Shown: positions 26,124-35,467, counted from the first letter of the stretch. The stretch: DNA of 64,000 bases from Acidobacteriota bacterium (GCA_022826755.1 JAJDUG010000002.1:1-64000); one strand, 5' to 3'. Program-made: numbers and translations. The notes: generated from the letters alone by a model not told the origin.

Positions 26124-26185
26124 TTGGAGCTTCCGCCTTCGCCGTCCAGCTATCCTAGTACAAGTGACGCCGGGCTGCACTCACG

Positions 26186-26262
26186 GGACGCCGCGTCGGC
26201 CCCCCTCCGGCTCGACGGCGGGCTTCGCCCTTGGCTTGCCGACTCCCCCTCGAGGGGGGAGT
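26186..26262. repeat. Dispersed intergenic repeat with terminal hairpin
   Basis: Read on the minus strand it starts with a hairpin (ACTCCCCCTCGAGGGGGGAGT region, 26242-26262) and continues GGCAAGCCAAGGGCGAAGCC to GCGGCGTCCCG. About 47 nt match 14660-14707 with three mismatches, and the hairpin plus GAGTCG..AAGCC matches the degenerate copy at 1858-1930. The strong hairpin could also work as a transcription barrier between the divergent genes. Confidence 0.6.
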
Positions 26263-26340
26263 GATTCTTGAGTGCTGAACCAGGCCTCTTGCCCGATTCC
26301 GGGGCATGATGTAAACCATGTTCCCGGTTTATGGTGTGGA

Positions 26341-26430
26341 GGATGCCCCCCGGGAGCGCGGGCGTCCCGGGGCCGACCTCCGAGGGAGATGCAGCGGGAG
26401 GGGATGCCCCCCGGGAGCGCGGGCGTCCCG
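26341..26430. repeat. Direct repeat, two identical 29-nt units 61 bp apart
   Basis: Units at 26341-26369 and 26402-26430 are identical and have the core CCCCCCGGGAGCGCGGGCG. The 32 bp between them are unrelated. The GGGAGCGCGGGCGTCCC-type core is a recurrent intergenic word in several uncultured high-GC phyla as I recall. No spacer/repeat regularity of a CRISPR exists. Confidence 0.6.
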
Positions 26431-26569
26431 CCCCAACCATGTCGGGCACAGCCTTGGCCTCACCGCCGCTCGGGAGGTGAAGTGCTGCAGGACGAATTTT
26501 GCAAAAGGCTCGACTTGTAAGGTTTTTTCTCCGATATACTTACCACGGCTGCAATCGATGGAGTTGTCC

Positions 26570-29293
26570 ATGGCTGTGTCTCCCATTCCCCGCCGAACGA
26601 CCGTCCTGCTCTGGCAGGCCATCCTGGCTCCCTGCCTCGCCGCCGGCGAACCCACCGATCCCGTCTTTGAAAACGAGGTCAAACCCCTGTTGCTGGCCAG
26701 GTGTCAAGCCTGTCACTCGGAGGCGGAACGAACCAGCGGTTTTTCGGTGGGGAGCCTGCGTTCGGTGATTGCAGGCGGCAACAAGCACGGCAAGGCGGTG
26801 CTGGAGGGTAATGCGGAGGAAAGCCCGCTCGTGGGTCTCCTCAATGGGCAGATCCATCCACGGATGCCTCTGGGCGGAACCTTGACGGAGAGCGAGATTG
26901 CACGGGTCGCAAACTGGATCGGCACCCTCCAACCGGCGGAGCAAATCGAAGCCGAGTCCTGGATGTGGCCATTCCGCCCGCCGGTCAAGACCGTCCCTCC
27001 CGAAGTCGAGAACTCCGGCTGGGTGCGCAATCCCATCGACCGGTTCATCCTGCGCAGGCTTGAGGGAAGCAGCGGGTTGTCTCCCGCTCCCCCTGCCTCC
27101 AGGCGGACGCTGGCGCGCCGCCTCTACCTGGACCTGGTCGGGATGCCGCCCGCGCCCGAGGAAATGCGGCGCTTTCTCACGGATCCTTCGCCCAACGCCT
27201 ACGAAAGGCTGGTGGACACCCTGTTGGCCGACGCCAGGTACGGAGAGCGTTGGGGTCGCCACTGGCTGGACCTGGTCCGATACGGAGAGTCGGACGGCAT
27301 GGAGGGAGATATTCTCATCGGGAATGCCTGGCGTTATCGAGACTGGGTGATCGAGGCCTTCAATTCCGATCTGCCCTACGACCGGTTTGTCATGCTTCAA
27401 CTGGCGGGCGGCGACGAGCACAGCCGCAAGGCCTGGTACGAGCCGCAGATCCAGGGACACATACCCGCCGGTTTCCTGCGGCTGGCGCCCTGGGACCTGG
27501 GCAACCTGGCTTCCGAGCAGTTGAGGCAGGACTACCTGGACGAAGTGACCACGGCGACGGGCTCCGTGTTCCTTGGATTGACCCTCGGCTGCGCCCGCTG
27601 CCACGACCACAAGTACGACCCCATTCCCGCCAGGGACTACTTTCGCTTCCAGGCATTCTTCAACGCCATTCGGGTCCCCCTGCCCCGCAACACCTCGGGC
27701 ATTCCGCCCGAAGAGTTCGTCGTCCCCTACCAGGACACGAATTTCAGGACCCTGGCCGAATCCAAGATCGAGCAGTACCGGGAGCGTCTCGAGAACGGAC
27801 CGGAAAAGCAGGAGTTGGAGGCCCTGGAACAGGCGCTTCTCGACAAGCTGATTTCCAAGAGGATGTCGGAGCCGGCGTCCGAGAAGCTCACCGAAAAGGA
27901 CCTGGAACTCGAATTGGCGCGAAAGGAACAGAAGGTCTTTTCCGCCGAGGAAAAGGCCGAGTATGAACACTTGAAAGAGACGGCCGGGCGCACGCTGGAG
28001 CAGATCGACCACCAGGCCCTGGCCCGCTACCAGGGAGGGCTGTTGGACAAGCTCAGCGCCGCCTATGGCGACCGGACCATCGATCCGCCGGGGCGCTTCC
28101 GGGCGCTGACTGTGGCGGATGTCCGCGCTGAAGCCCGCCGTGTGAATCAACCTTCCAAGTACTTCACCCGAGAGGAGAAACAGCGCCATCTTGAACTCTC
28201 CGACAGCATGGAGTTCCTGCGGCGGCGCCTGTTGCGCTGGAGGCCGCTGGCCCTGACGGTGACCAACGCCATCGGTCCTCCCCTGGGACCCGGCATCCCG
28301 GCCACCCGTGTGCTGAAGGGCGGCGACTACCGGCAGCCCGGAGAGCCGGTCGAGCCCGGATTCCCCAGCGTCCTCGCCGGAAATTCCGAGCCGGCCGTGC
28401 TGGAAAAGGACCGCTACCGCCAGTATCCGACCCGGGGCCGGCGGATGACCCTGGCCAGGTGGATCGCCAGCCCGCAGAATCCGCTCACCGCCCGGGTGAT
28501 GGTCAACCGCATCTGGCAACATCACTTTGGAAACGGCATCGTGGGAACTCCCAGCGACTTCGGCAAGAACGGCGACCGGCCCACCCACCCCGAGCTGCTG
28601 GACTGGCTGGCGCTGCGGTTCGCCCAAGACGGCTGGAGCATCAAGTCCATGCACCGGCTCATGCTGGCCAGCAGCACCTACCGGCAGTCGGCGGACAACC
28701 CCAGGGTGGCAGACACCTCCCCGGATCCGGAGAATCGCCTGCTGTGGCGCTTCAACCGCCGCCGGCTGGAAGCGGAGGCCATCCGGGACAGCATACTGTT
28801 GGCCAGCGGCCGGTTGAATACAGAGCGGAGAGGCCCCAGCGTCTTTCCACCCTTGCCCGACGAAATGAAGCACCTGAGCCGCGCCGCCCGGACCGGCGGG
28901 TCGATGTGGGAGCCCAACGAACGGGAGCGCGACGCCCGGCGGCGGTCCGTCTACATTTTTCAAAGGCGGTCGCTGCCCTTGCCCATGATGGCTTCCTTCG
29001 ACGCCCCGGTCTTCAACGAGTCCTGTGAGCGGCGCAGCGTCACCACCACACCCCTGCAGGCTCTTTCGATGATGAACGGCCGACTGGTGAACGAGGAAGC
29101 GGCCCACTTGGCCGACAGGGTCAAAAGCGAGGCCGGGGGCGGGCGGGCGGACCAGGTGGCCCGACTGTTCGAGATCGTGCTGAACCGCCCGCCCGATGCT
29201 GCCGAACAGCAGCGATTCCTGGAGTTTCAGGGGTCGCTGGAGGCCATTTGCCGGGTCATGCTCAATTCCAACGAGCTCCTCTTCGTGGATTAG
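26570..29293 (+). CDS. DUF1549/DUF1553 protein with N-terminal cytochrome c domain (PSD1 type)
   Basis: The ATG at 26570 has GGAG 6 nt upstream and gives 907 residues; an ATG at 26558 is also possible. A signal peptide (VLLWQAILAPCLAAG) is followed by a single haem-binding CQACH near residue 46 and a distal Met-containing segment (PRMPLGG). This is the PSCyt1-type module. The DUF1549 region (RRTLARRLYLDLVGMPPAPE, YGERWGRHWLDLVRYGESDG) and a second CARCHDHKYDP follow. The DUF1553 part contains MTLARWIASPQNPLTARVMV and NRIWQHHFG. These exported proteins are abundant in Planctomycetes and some Acidobacteria; their substrate is unknown, and a redox role in polymer breakdown is suspected. The DUF1501 gene 55 bp downstream is its usual partner. 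Confidence 0.88.
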   Translation: MAVSPIPRRTTVLLWQAILAPCLAAGEPTDPVFENEVKPLLLARCQACHSEAERTSGFSVGSLRSVIAGGNKHGKAVLEGNAEESPLVGLLNGQIHPRMPLGGTLTESEIARVANWIGTLQPAEQIEAESWMWPFRPPVKTVPPEVENSGWVRNPIDRFILRRLEGSSGLSPAPPASRRTLARRLYLDLVGMPPAPEEMRRFLTDPSPNAYERLVDTLLADARYGERWGRHWLDLVRYGESDGMEGDILIGNAWRYRDWVIEAFNSDLPYDRFVMLQLAGGDEHSRKAWYEPQIQGHIPAGFLRLAPWDLGNLASEQLRQDYLDEVTTATGSVFLGLTLGCARCHDHKYDPIPARDYFRFQAFFNAIRVPLPRNTSGIPPEEFVVPYQDTNFRTLAESKIEQYRERLENGPEKQELEALEQALLDKLISKRMSEPASEKLTEKDLELELARKEQKVFSAEEKAEYEHLKETAGRTLEQIDHQALARYQGGLLDKLSAAYGDRTIDPPGRFRALTVADVRAEARRVNQPSKYFTREEKQRHLELSDSMEFLRRRLLRWRPLALTVTNAIGPPLGPGIPATRVLKGGDYRQPGEPVEPGFPSVLAGNSEPAVLEKDRYRQYPTRGRRMTLARWIASPQNPLTARVMVNRIWQHHFGNGIVGTPSDFGKNGDRPTHPELLDWLALRFAQDGWSIKSMHRLMLASSTYRQSADNPRVADTSPDPENRLLWRFNRRRLEAEAIRDSILLASGRLNTERRGPSVFPPLPDEMKHLSRAARTGGSMWEPNERERDARRRSVYIFQRRSLPLPMMASFDAPVFNESCERRSVTTTPLQALSMMNGRLVNEEAAHLADRVKSEAGGGRADQVARLFEIVLNRPPDAAEQQRFLEFQGSLEAICRVMLNSNELLFVD

Positions 29294-29348
29294 GATAAAA
29301 TAGCCTTCACAACACCCGATCCGAAGACACCCTCACCGGGAATCCAAC

Positions 29349-30776
29349 ATGCACCCTTTCCCTTCTCGCAGGGAGTTTCTGAAGAACACTGGCCTGGGGT
29401 TCGGCAGCCTGGCCCTGATGGATCTGCTGGCCACCGATCTGGCAGCCTCGACCGTTTCGGCCCCCAATCCGCTGCTGCCCAAGCCGGTTCACCTGCCGGC
29501 CAAGGCCAAACACTGCATCTTCCTCTTCATGGAGGGTGGAGTGAGCCAGATGGACACCTTCGAGTACCGGCCGGTCCTCGACAAGTACGCGGGGCGGCAG
29601 ATGCCCTCCGTCCGCGGGACCGACCTGGACGTGGCCAGCCTCGGAGCGGCCCACAACCGAATCATCCCTTCCCCCTTCCGTTTCGCCCGACACGGCCAGA
29701 CCGGCCGGTGGATGTCGGAACTGCTGCCCCATCTGTCGACCTGCGTCGACGACATGGCCTTTCTCCACGGTGTCACCGTCGACAGCAGCAATCACGCCCC
29801 GGCTGTCTATCACGCCTTGACGGGACAGATCCTTCCGGGCGGAGCCTCCATCGGGGCATGGATGACCTACGGCCTGGGAAGCGAGAACCGGAATTTGCCG
29901 GGCTTCATCGTGCTGGGACAGGGGGCTCCCGCGGTGGGCGGCGCTTCCCAGTGGAGCCACGGTTTCCTGCCTGCCGTCCACCAGGGTACGCTCTTCCGAC
30001 CGGGCTCCAATCCCATCGCCGATCTGCACCCGCCGGCCGGGACCTCCCCGGACGGCCAGCGCAGCGAGCTCGACCTGCTGAAATGGCTGAACCGGAGGCA
30101 CGCCCGCCGGCGTACCCGGACCGGAGAGCTCGAAGCCCGAATCGCCGCCTACGAGATGGCGTTCAGAATGCAGAGCGCGGCGCCGGAGTTGATCGACCTC
30201 TCCGGGGAATCGGAAGCCACCAGGAAGCTCTATGGGCTGGATGACCCGGTCGCGGAAACCTTCGGCCGCCAGTGCCTGATGGCCCGCCGCATGGTGGAGC
30301 GGGGGGTCCGCTTCGTCAAGCTCCTTCACGGCAAGGGCAAGCCCTGGGACCAGCACGGAGACCTGGCCGGGCGCCTGCCGGTCTTGTGCCATGAAGTCGA
30401 TCAACCCATTGCCGGCCTGCTGAAGGACCTGAAATCCCGGGGAATGCTGGAAGAGACCCTGGTGGTGTGGGCGTCGGAGATGGGGCGGACGCCATTCGAT
30501 TCCAACGTGGTTTCGGATAAACCCGGACGGGACCACAATCGCTTCGGGCTGGTCATGTGGATGGCCGGCGGAGACGTGCGCCCCGGAGCCACCTTCGGAG
30601 AGACCGACGAATTTGCGCTGCGCAGCGCCGGAGAGTCTCTCCCGGTGCGTGACGTGCACGCCACCCTGCTTCGGCTGATGGGGCTGGATCAGCACCAGTT
30701 GACCTTCCTCCATGCCGGGCGCTTCAAACGGCTCACCGACATCGGCGGACGCGTCATCGACGAAATCCTGCTTTAA
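29349..30776 (+). CDS. DUF1501 (sulfatase-like) Tat-exported protein
   Basis: A 475-residue protein opening PSRREFLKNTGLGFGSLALM, a twin-arginine signal, so it is exported folded. The body has the DUF1501 hallmarks: CIFLFMEGGVSQMDTFEYRP, HGQTGRWMSELLPHLS, WDQHGD and WASEMGRTPF, an alkaline-phosphatase-like core with potential metal ligands (Asp, His). No reaction has been assigned to the family to my knowledge. It follows the DUF1549/DUF1553 cytochrome by 55 bp in the same direction; this pairing is typical, and the two probably work on the same exported substrate. Confidence 0.88.
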   Translation: MHPFPSRREFLKNTGLGFGSLALMDLLATDLAASTVSAPNPLLPKPVHLPAKAKHCIFLFMEGGVSQMDTFEYRPVLDKYAGRQMPSVRGTDLDVASLGAAHNRIIPSPFRFARHGQTGRWMSELLPHLSTCVDDMAFLHGVTVDSSNHAPAVYHALTGQILPGGASIGAWMTYGLGSENRNLPGFIVLGQGAPAVGGASQWSHGFLPAVHQGTLFRPGSNPIADLHPPAGTSPDGQRSELDLLKWLNRRHARRRTRTGELEARIAAYEMAFRMQSAAPELIDLSGESEATRKLYGLDDPVAETFGRQCLMARRMVERGVRFVKLLHGKGKPWDQHGDLAGRLPVLCHEVDQPIAGLLKDLKSRGMLEETLVVWASEMGRTPFDSNVVSDKPGRDHNRFGLVMWMAGGDVRPGATFGETDEFALRSAGESLPVRDVHATLLRLMGLDQHQLTFLHAGRFKRLTDIGGRVIDEILL

Positions 30777-30816
30777 ACCGTAGGCGAGCTCTTACTTTCT
30801 TCGACCCGTCTGCGTC

Positions 30817-31147
30817 ATGTCCGATCTCCTGATCATGGGGAGTGGTGTCGTCGGCAACTTCGCGGCGGCCTGCTTCCGGCGCTATTTCCCCTCGGTGAGG
30901 GTGACGGTGGTGGGCCGTTCCGATCAGGAACTGCCCATCGTGGGCGAGTCCCTGGTGGAGCTCAGCACCCGTTTCCTCCAGGACCTCGGACTCAGCCGCA
31001 CCCTCATTACCCGAGCACTTCATCAAGGTGCAGTCCTCCCTTACCCTGAACTTCCGCTATTTTGAGTATCACCGGGAAGAAGACATCCCGCGGGCCATCT
31101 TTCGGATGTACCGGCACATGACGGCTTTGCGCCTGCGCCTGCCCTGA
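30817..31147 (+). pseudogene. Remnant of a FAD-dependent halogenase-like oxidoreductase
   Basis: The first frame (30817 on) reads MSDLLIMGSGVVGNFAAACF, a Rossmann FAD motif, then LPIVGESLVELSTRFLQDLG. The GES after the first beta-alpha-beta unit is typical of tryptophan-halogenase-like flavoproteins. Near 31010 natural codon choice leaves this frame, which stops at 31065, and moves to another frame reading EHFIKVQSSLTLNFRYFEYH then PRAIFRMYRHMTALRLRLP, ending at a stop at 31145-31147. Only about 110 codons remain of a family of roughly 400-500, so there is a large internal loss and a frameshift. No function expected. Confidence 0.6.
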
Positions 31148-31158
31148 CCATAGGCCGA

Positions 31159-32109
31159 TCAGCCGCGGGCCGGGCCGAAGGCCGACCAGCCCAGCAGATA
31201 GCGGGCCCGGGGCGGGTAGCGATCCATGATGTCGTCTGGAGTGCTGCGGGTGTAATCGGTGAAGGGCTTGATCCAGGCACGAATGAAATTTCCCAGCACG
31301 GCCCGCCGCGGGCCGTCCGTCAGGTTGGTGCCGGCCCGGTGCCAGGTCTGGGACAACCACAGCGCCAGGCTGCCGGCAGGGGCCGTCAGAGCCACCTCTC
31401 CCTCGACGGAATCGTAGGTCCAGGGGGGCTTCCTGCCGCTGAGGTGGGTGCCGGGCACCACTCGGGTAGCGCCGTTCTCCACGGTGAAATCGTCCAGCAT
31501 CCAGCCGAGGCCGATCGCCATGGGGATGGTGGGCAGAGGCTCGGGGACCATGGTGAACGGCGAATCGACGTGCCAGTAGGAAGGCTCGGACTGCGGTCCG
31601 ATCCGGGTGGCGGCCATATCGGACAGCACGTAATCCTCCCCCAGCAATTCACCCATGACCTGGCGAAAAATGGGATGGTCGAACAAACGGTCGCAAGCAA
31701 TCAGCTTGGCTGGAAGGTTGAAGCAGCGCTGCATGCGTCCTTCATCCAGGAGAAGGGGAATGTGGAGAAAATTGTGGTTCACCTGGTCCGCCGGCACCGG
31801 CCAGGGAGTATCGTGATTGAGGGCGCGGGTGTGGCGGATCCTCTTCATGACCCGGGCCAACTCGGCCGCGCTTACCTTGTAGGTTCTGGCCAGATAGGCC
31901 TCCATTTCAGCGTCGTCGGGGGATTCCGGTCCGTCCCCGGGATCGAAGTGAAATTCCCGCTCCCTGGCCATCAGCCGGTCACAGTCCGTTACGATCTGCT
32001 GCAGTTCCTTTCCTCGGAAGACCCGGTCGAATATCACGTACCCCTGCCGCTTCAGAAATTCACAAGCGTTCCGAATGTCGTCGGGGTCAAAGACCTTGCC
32101 AGCATCCAT
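31159..32109 (-). CDS. Phytanoyl-CoA dioxygenase (PhyH) family protein
   Basis: A 316-residue Fe(II)/2-oxoglutarate oxygenase. The iron ligands are visible: SYWHVDSP gives His 180 and Asp 182, and QTWHRAG gives His 257. ENGATRVVPGTHLSG is the characteristic loop of the PhyH family, and an Arg about 12 residues after the distal His (GPRRAVL) would bind 2-oxoglutarate. It hydroxylates a small molecule in the cytoplasm; the substrate is undetermined. The gene lies 12 bp beyond the convergent halogenase remnant and has no operon partner. The start at 32109 is the first ATG in frame and fits the family. Confidence 0.87.
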   Translation of the reverse strand: MDAGKVFDPDDIRNACEFLKRQGYVIFDRVFRGKELQQIVTDCDRLMAREREFHFDPGDGPESPDDAEMEAYLARTYKVSAAELARVMKRIRHTRALNHDTPWPVPADQVNHNFLHIPLLLDEGRMQRCFNLPAKLIACDRLFDHPIFRQVMGELLGEDYVLSDMAATRIGPQSEPSYWHVDSPFTMVPEPLPTIPMAIGLGWMLDDFTVENGATRVVPGTHLSGRKPPWTYDSVEGEVALTAPAGSLALWLSQTWHRAGTNLTDGPRRAVLGNFIRAWIKPFTDYTRSTPDDIMDRYPPRARYLLGWSAFGPARG

Positions 32110-32349
32110 CGTCGTGCCTCCCTTCGAACCTCCGGGGCCATATCGGCGAAAACATCATACTCCTTCCCGTGGTAACTCTCCATCTCTCGAAGGCGGCTTG
32201 CTGAATGATTCCACCTCCGGATCGGGTTTCCCGCGGGCGTGGCGGGTCTATGGTAACGGAAATGGCCGATTGTGTGCCTTGCCAACCCGATTTCAAAAAA
32301 TCTGAGTCATCCGGGGTAGACAAATACCCTGGTAAGATGTTAACTTACT

Positions 32350-32366
32350 TGACATGAAAACTGTCA
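32350..32366 (+). promoter_or_regulatory. Inverted repeat over the vapB start codon (possible operator)
   Basis: TGACATGAAAACTGTCA has 5-bp arms (TGACA/TGTCA) and spans the ATG at 32354. VapBC complexes usually bind inverted repeats near their own promoter, so this is a candidate autoregulatory site, although it lies unusually far downstream. Confidence 0.25.
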
Positions 32367-32596
32367 TCTCCACAAAAGGCCAGATCGTCATTCCGGTCGA
32401 ATTGCGCAAGCACGACAACATCCAACCCGGCCAGGCTTTTGAAATTGAACGGGTGGATAAAGGCGAGTATCGCCTGGTACTTACTGAACCGCCGAAAAAT
32501 CAGGGACTGGTGGACATGCTCCTGGCTTGTCCCGTGAAAGGCTGGTTCGTGCCTGTCGAATCGGAGTCTACCGACTTACTGGATCTCTCGCCATGA
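32354..32596 (+). CDS. vapB: AbrB-family antitoxin of a VapBC pair
   Basis: An 80-residue SpoVT/AbrB-fold protein (MKTVISTKGQIVIPVELRKH then PGQAFEIERVDKGEYRLVL). The swapped-hairpin N-terminal domain binds DNA, and the C-terminal tail (about 48-80) should wrap around and inhibit the PIN toxin. Its stop overlaps the toxin start as ATGA at 32593-32596, so antitoxin is made first and coupled. The complex likely represses its own promoter. Confidence 0.87.
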   Translation: MKTVISTKGQIVIPVELRKHDNIQPGQAFEIERVDKGEYRLVLTEPPKNQGLVDMLLACPVKGWFVPVESESTDLLDLSP

Positions 32597-33000
32597 CCCT
32601 GCTGGTCGATGCCAACATACTGTGCGAGCTTACCAAACCCAGGCCCGATCCGCATGTGATCACCTGGCTTCGACACAACGAGCGTAGCCTGGTCATCGAT
32701 CCAGTGATCCTGGGAGAGATTCGTTACGGTATTCTTCTGCTTCCGGGCGGGCGCCGGCGCCGGCGTCTCTCAAGCTGGTTCGAGGAAGTCGTCTCCCGCA
32801 TTCACTGTGTTCCGTGGGAGGCCGAGACGGGATTGCGCTGGGCGGAACTGCTGGCGCGTCTTCGCACCTCCGGAAGGTCGATGCCGATCAAGGACAGCTT
32901 GGTTGCAGCAACCGCACTGACTCATGGGTTTCAACTTGCGACCCGAAATCGGCGGCATTTCGAGGCCTGCGGGGTGGAGCTTGTCGATCCGTTCGCTTGA
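32593..33000 (+). CDS. vapC: PIN-domain ribonuclease toxin of a VapBC pair
   Basis: The ATG at 32593 (overlapping the antitoxin stop) gives 135 residues, the normal VapC length; the earlier in-frame start lies inside vapB. PIN-domain acids are in place: LLVDANILCEL (Asp 6), a Glu in VILGEIRYG, PIKDSLVAATA (Asp) and the C-terminal ATRNRRHFEACGVELVDPF. These coordinate Mg for single-strand RNA cleavage, in known VapCs often of tRNA. Freed toxin would stop translation. The pair stands alone between the PhyH gene and a Tat-exported protein. Confidence 0.9.
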   Translation: MTLLVDANILCELTKPRPDPHVITWLRHNERSLVIDPVILGEIRYGILLLPGGRRRRRLSSWFEEVVSRIHCVPWEAETGLRWAELLARLRTSGRSMPIKDSLVAATALTHGFQLATRNRRHFEACGVELVDPFA

Positions 33001-33118
33001 AGGCGCTTCGCTGGCTCCGTAGCCTGTTCCCGCCGTCGGGCGCCTTGTACCTGGCAGCCCGAATTTCTGTGCAGACGCCGCTGGCCGGGCGGCGCGCAGG
33101 CCTCAAGGAGCATCGACG

Positions 33119-35467
33119 ATGGAGAAAGCATCCAAGCAATTCCCCGGCCGAGGCCGGGAGCCGGGCGGCCAAAGCCGGCGGGACTTTCTGAAGTCCGGAA
33201 CTCTGGTGGGGGCTGCCGGTCTGTTGACCTCCGGATGCGGGCCGGAGAAGGAAGGAAAGGGCGTTTCGGCCTCCGGGAGGCCGATAACTCCGGACCCCGA
33301 CGACATTGTCCTGGAGAACCGGCAAGCCCGGTTGATCATCGGTCTCGACGGTGTTGCCCGCAGCCTCTGGCACAAGGGGAGTGGCCAGGAATGCCTGGCG
33401 CCGGGGAGTGCGACACCCGTTTTTTCGGTGACCCAGTACCGTCCCTACGAGAACGAGCTGCAGCTTCGATATCCCGCTAAATCCAGGACCTTCCCGGTCC
33501 GTTCGGTTCGCCGGCAGGGGGATCGGCTGCTGCTGGAATTCGAGCTGGTGGACCACGAAGTCACCCTCAGGACCGGGGTCACCGAGGACTATTTCAGCTT
33601 TGCCGTGGAAAAGATCGAGTCGGCCACAAGGCCGGGGTTTCGCCGGAAACGGCCGACACCCCTCGACGAGGTGTGCCTGCTTCAACTTCCCGTTCGCGAC
33701 CGCAAGCATTTCGGGGAGTGGCTGAACGTCCAGTGGGACGACTCGGTGGCCGTCTGCCTGCTGGGAACCGACCCCTACCCGCGCATTGACGGGCTGGAGC
33801 GGGACGGTTACCACCTGATGCAGGCCGCGGCCGTGCGGGGAGTCAAGCTGGAGGGGGTGGGAGCGGCGCTCATCGTGACCGGAGCCGAGCGGGTCCTGGA
33901 CGGGGTGGCGCAGGTGGAGAAGGACTTCGATCTGCCTCCCGGTGTGGAGAGCCGGCGGCGGCCGGAGTATTCCTACTCCTACTACTGGGTAAGCGACGTC
34001 AGCCCCGCAAACATCGACCTCCACCTGGAATACGCCAGGCGGGGCGGCTTCCGGACCTTCATGATCTACTACACCGCCTTCGCCCCCAACCCGGGCCACT
34101 ACCGCTTTCGCAAGGACCGCTACCCGAGGGGCATGCGGGACCTGCAGCAGGTCGTCCGCAAGATCAAGGACGCGGGCCTGGTTCCGGGACTCCACCACCA
34201 CTACAACAAGGCCATCGGGCAGGACCCCTATATCACTCCCCGGCCCGATCCTCGCCTGAACCTGAAGCGCACCTTCACCTTGGCAGGCGCTGTGGATGCC
34301 TCGCAGACCACAATCGAGGTCGAGGAAAACCCCGAAGGCTGCGACCTGGACTCGGCGGTCAAGGTGCTGAAGCTGGACGAGGAACTGGCGGAGTACGACT
34401 CCTACGCCACCGAGCGCCCCTACCGATTTCTGGGATGCCGCCGGGGAGCGCTGGGGACCCGGGCCCGGCCGCACCGGTCCGGAGGCAAGTTCGGCCTGCT
34501 GGGAGAGGTGGCCGGCGTGGTCGGCGTCTACGACCAGAAGACCGGCATCCAGGAGGAGGTCGCCCAACGCCTGGGGAAGCTCTATGGCCGGGCCGGCTTC
34601 CGGTTCGCCTACTTCGACGGCGCCGAGGACGTCCCTCCGCCCTACTGGTATAACGTCTCCCGGGCCCAGTGGCTCACCTGGAAGCAGATGAAACCCGGAC
34701 CGCTGTTCGCCGAAGGGGCCTGCAAAGCCCACTTCAGTTGGCACATCCTCACCCGGGGCAACGCCTTCGACATCTTCCGCCCGGAGGTCATGAAGGACGC
34801 CACCCGGGCCCATCCCGGCGAGGAAGCGCCCCGCATCGCCAAGGACTTCACCGGGCTCAACTACGGGTGGATCGATTACTGGGAACCGTCGGCGGAGACC
34901 ATGGGAACCCAGCCCGACATGCTGGAATTCGTCACCAGCCGGGCTGCCGCCTGGGACTGCCCCATTTCCTTCCGGGGCCGACTGGAGCTCTTTTCAAGGC
35001 ACCCCAGAACCCCGGACAACCTGGAGGTGCTGCGGCGGTGGGAGGAGGCGAGGGTGAGCCGCTGGCTGACACCGGCCCACCGGGAGGCCCTCAAGAACCT
35101 CGACCAGGAGCACACCCTGCTGCTGAGCGCAAACGGTGATTTCGAGCTGGCGCCCTGTTGGCAGATCGAGCGCCCTGGCAGCGGCGGCGACCGGCTGCGC
35201 GCCTTCTACTTCGAGCACCGGGGATCTTCCTGGGTCCTCTACTGGCACACGGCGGGCAGCGGTCGAACCGAGCTGGAGCTTCCGGGAGATCGCCTGCGTT
35301 TGTGGCAGGACCCGGGGAAGGGCCGTGTGGCGTTCGACTCCACCGGAGGCCGGGTGGTCCTTCCCGTGGAGGGCCGGCGCTACCTGGAGTGCCCCGGACT
35401 CTCCAGAGAACAGGTCAGCCGTGCCTTTCGGGAAGCTCGGCTTGAAACAACCCATGGGGTCGGGTGA
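33119..35467 (+). CDS. Tat-exported glycosidase-like protein of unknown specificity
   Basis: A 782-residue protein. SRRDFLKSGTLVGAAGLLTS then GCG is a twin-arginine signal that ends in a lipobox-like Cys, so a Tat lipoprotein is likely. Residues about 60-260 look like a beta-sandwich (IVLENRQARLIIGLDGVARS), as in GH36-like or GH31-like N-terminal domains. From about residue 275 a barrel-like region follows (YYWVSDVSPANIDLHLEYAR, FMIYYTAFAPN, DAGLVPGLHHHYN, FAYFDGAEDVPPPYW). The Asp in YFDGAED could be catalytic. I cannot assign a CAZy family. A glycan hydrolase role is inference. The gene is monocistronic as far as visible. Confidence 0.65.
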   Translation: MEKASKQFPGRGREPGGQSRRDFLKSGTLVGAAGLLTSGCGPEKEGKGVSASGRPITPDPDDIVLENRQARLIIGLDGVARSLWHKGSGQECLAPGSATPVFSVTQYRPYENELQLRYPAKSRTFPVRSVRRQGDRLLLEFELVDHEVTLRTGVTEDYFSFAVEKIESATRPGFRRKRPTPLDEVCLLQLPVRDRKHFGEWLNVQWDDSVAVCLLGTDPYPRIDGLERDGYHLMQAAAVRGVKLEGVGAALIVTGAERVLDGVAQVEKDFDLPPGVESRRRPEYSYSYYWVSDVSPANIDLHLEYARRGGFRTFMIYYTAFAPNPGHYRFRKDRYPRGMRDLQQVVRKIKDAGLVPGLHHHYNKAIGQDPYITPRPDPRLNLKRTFTLAGAVDASQTTIEVEENPEGCDLDSAVKVLKLDEELAEYDSYATERPYRFLGCRRGALGTRARPHRSGGKFGLLGEVAGVVGVYDQKTGIQEEVAQRLGKLYGRAGFRFAYFDGAEDVPPPYWYNVSRAQWLTWKQMKPGPLFAEGACKAHFSWHILTRGNAFDIFRPEVMKDATRAHPGEEAPRIAKDFTGLNYGWIDYWEPSAETMGTQPDMLEFVTSRAAAWDCPISFRGRLELFSRHPRTPDNLEVLRRWEEARVSRWLTPAHREALKNLDQEHTLLLSANGDFELAPCWQIERPGSGGDRLRAFYFEHRGSSWVLYWHTAGSGRTELELPGDRLRLWQDPGKGRVAFDSTGGRVVLPVEGRRYLECPGLSREQVSRAFREARLETTHGVG

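Larger units (their letters stand above)
26124..26569. other. Repeat-rich divergent intergenic region
   Basis: About 445 bp between the divergent GH97 and cytochrome genes. It contains a copy of the dispersed repeat (26186-26262) and a direct repeat (26341-26430). Open frames here follow the repeats and are not believed to be genes. Confidence 0.45.

Noticed and set aside
24129-26264. 711-codon plus-strand frame opposite the GH97 gene
   Set aside because: Antisense shadow; the minus strand has a signal peptide and GH97 motifs.
26341-26430. CRISPR array
   Set aside because: Only two repeat units, in a divergent promoter region, with no cas genes in the window.
26540-29107. 855-codon minus-strand frame opposite the cytochrome/DUF1549 gene
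   Set aside because: Antisense shadow without start context or motifs; the plus strand has CxxCH and the DUF motifs.
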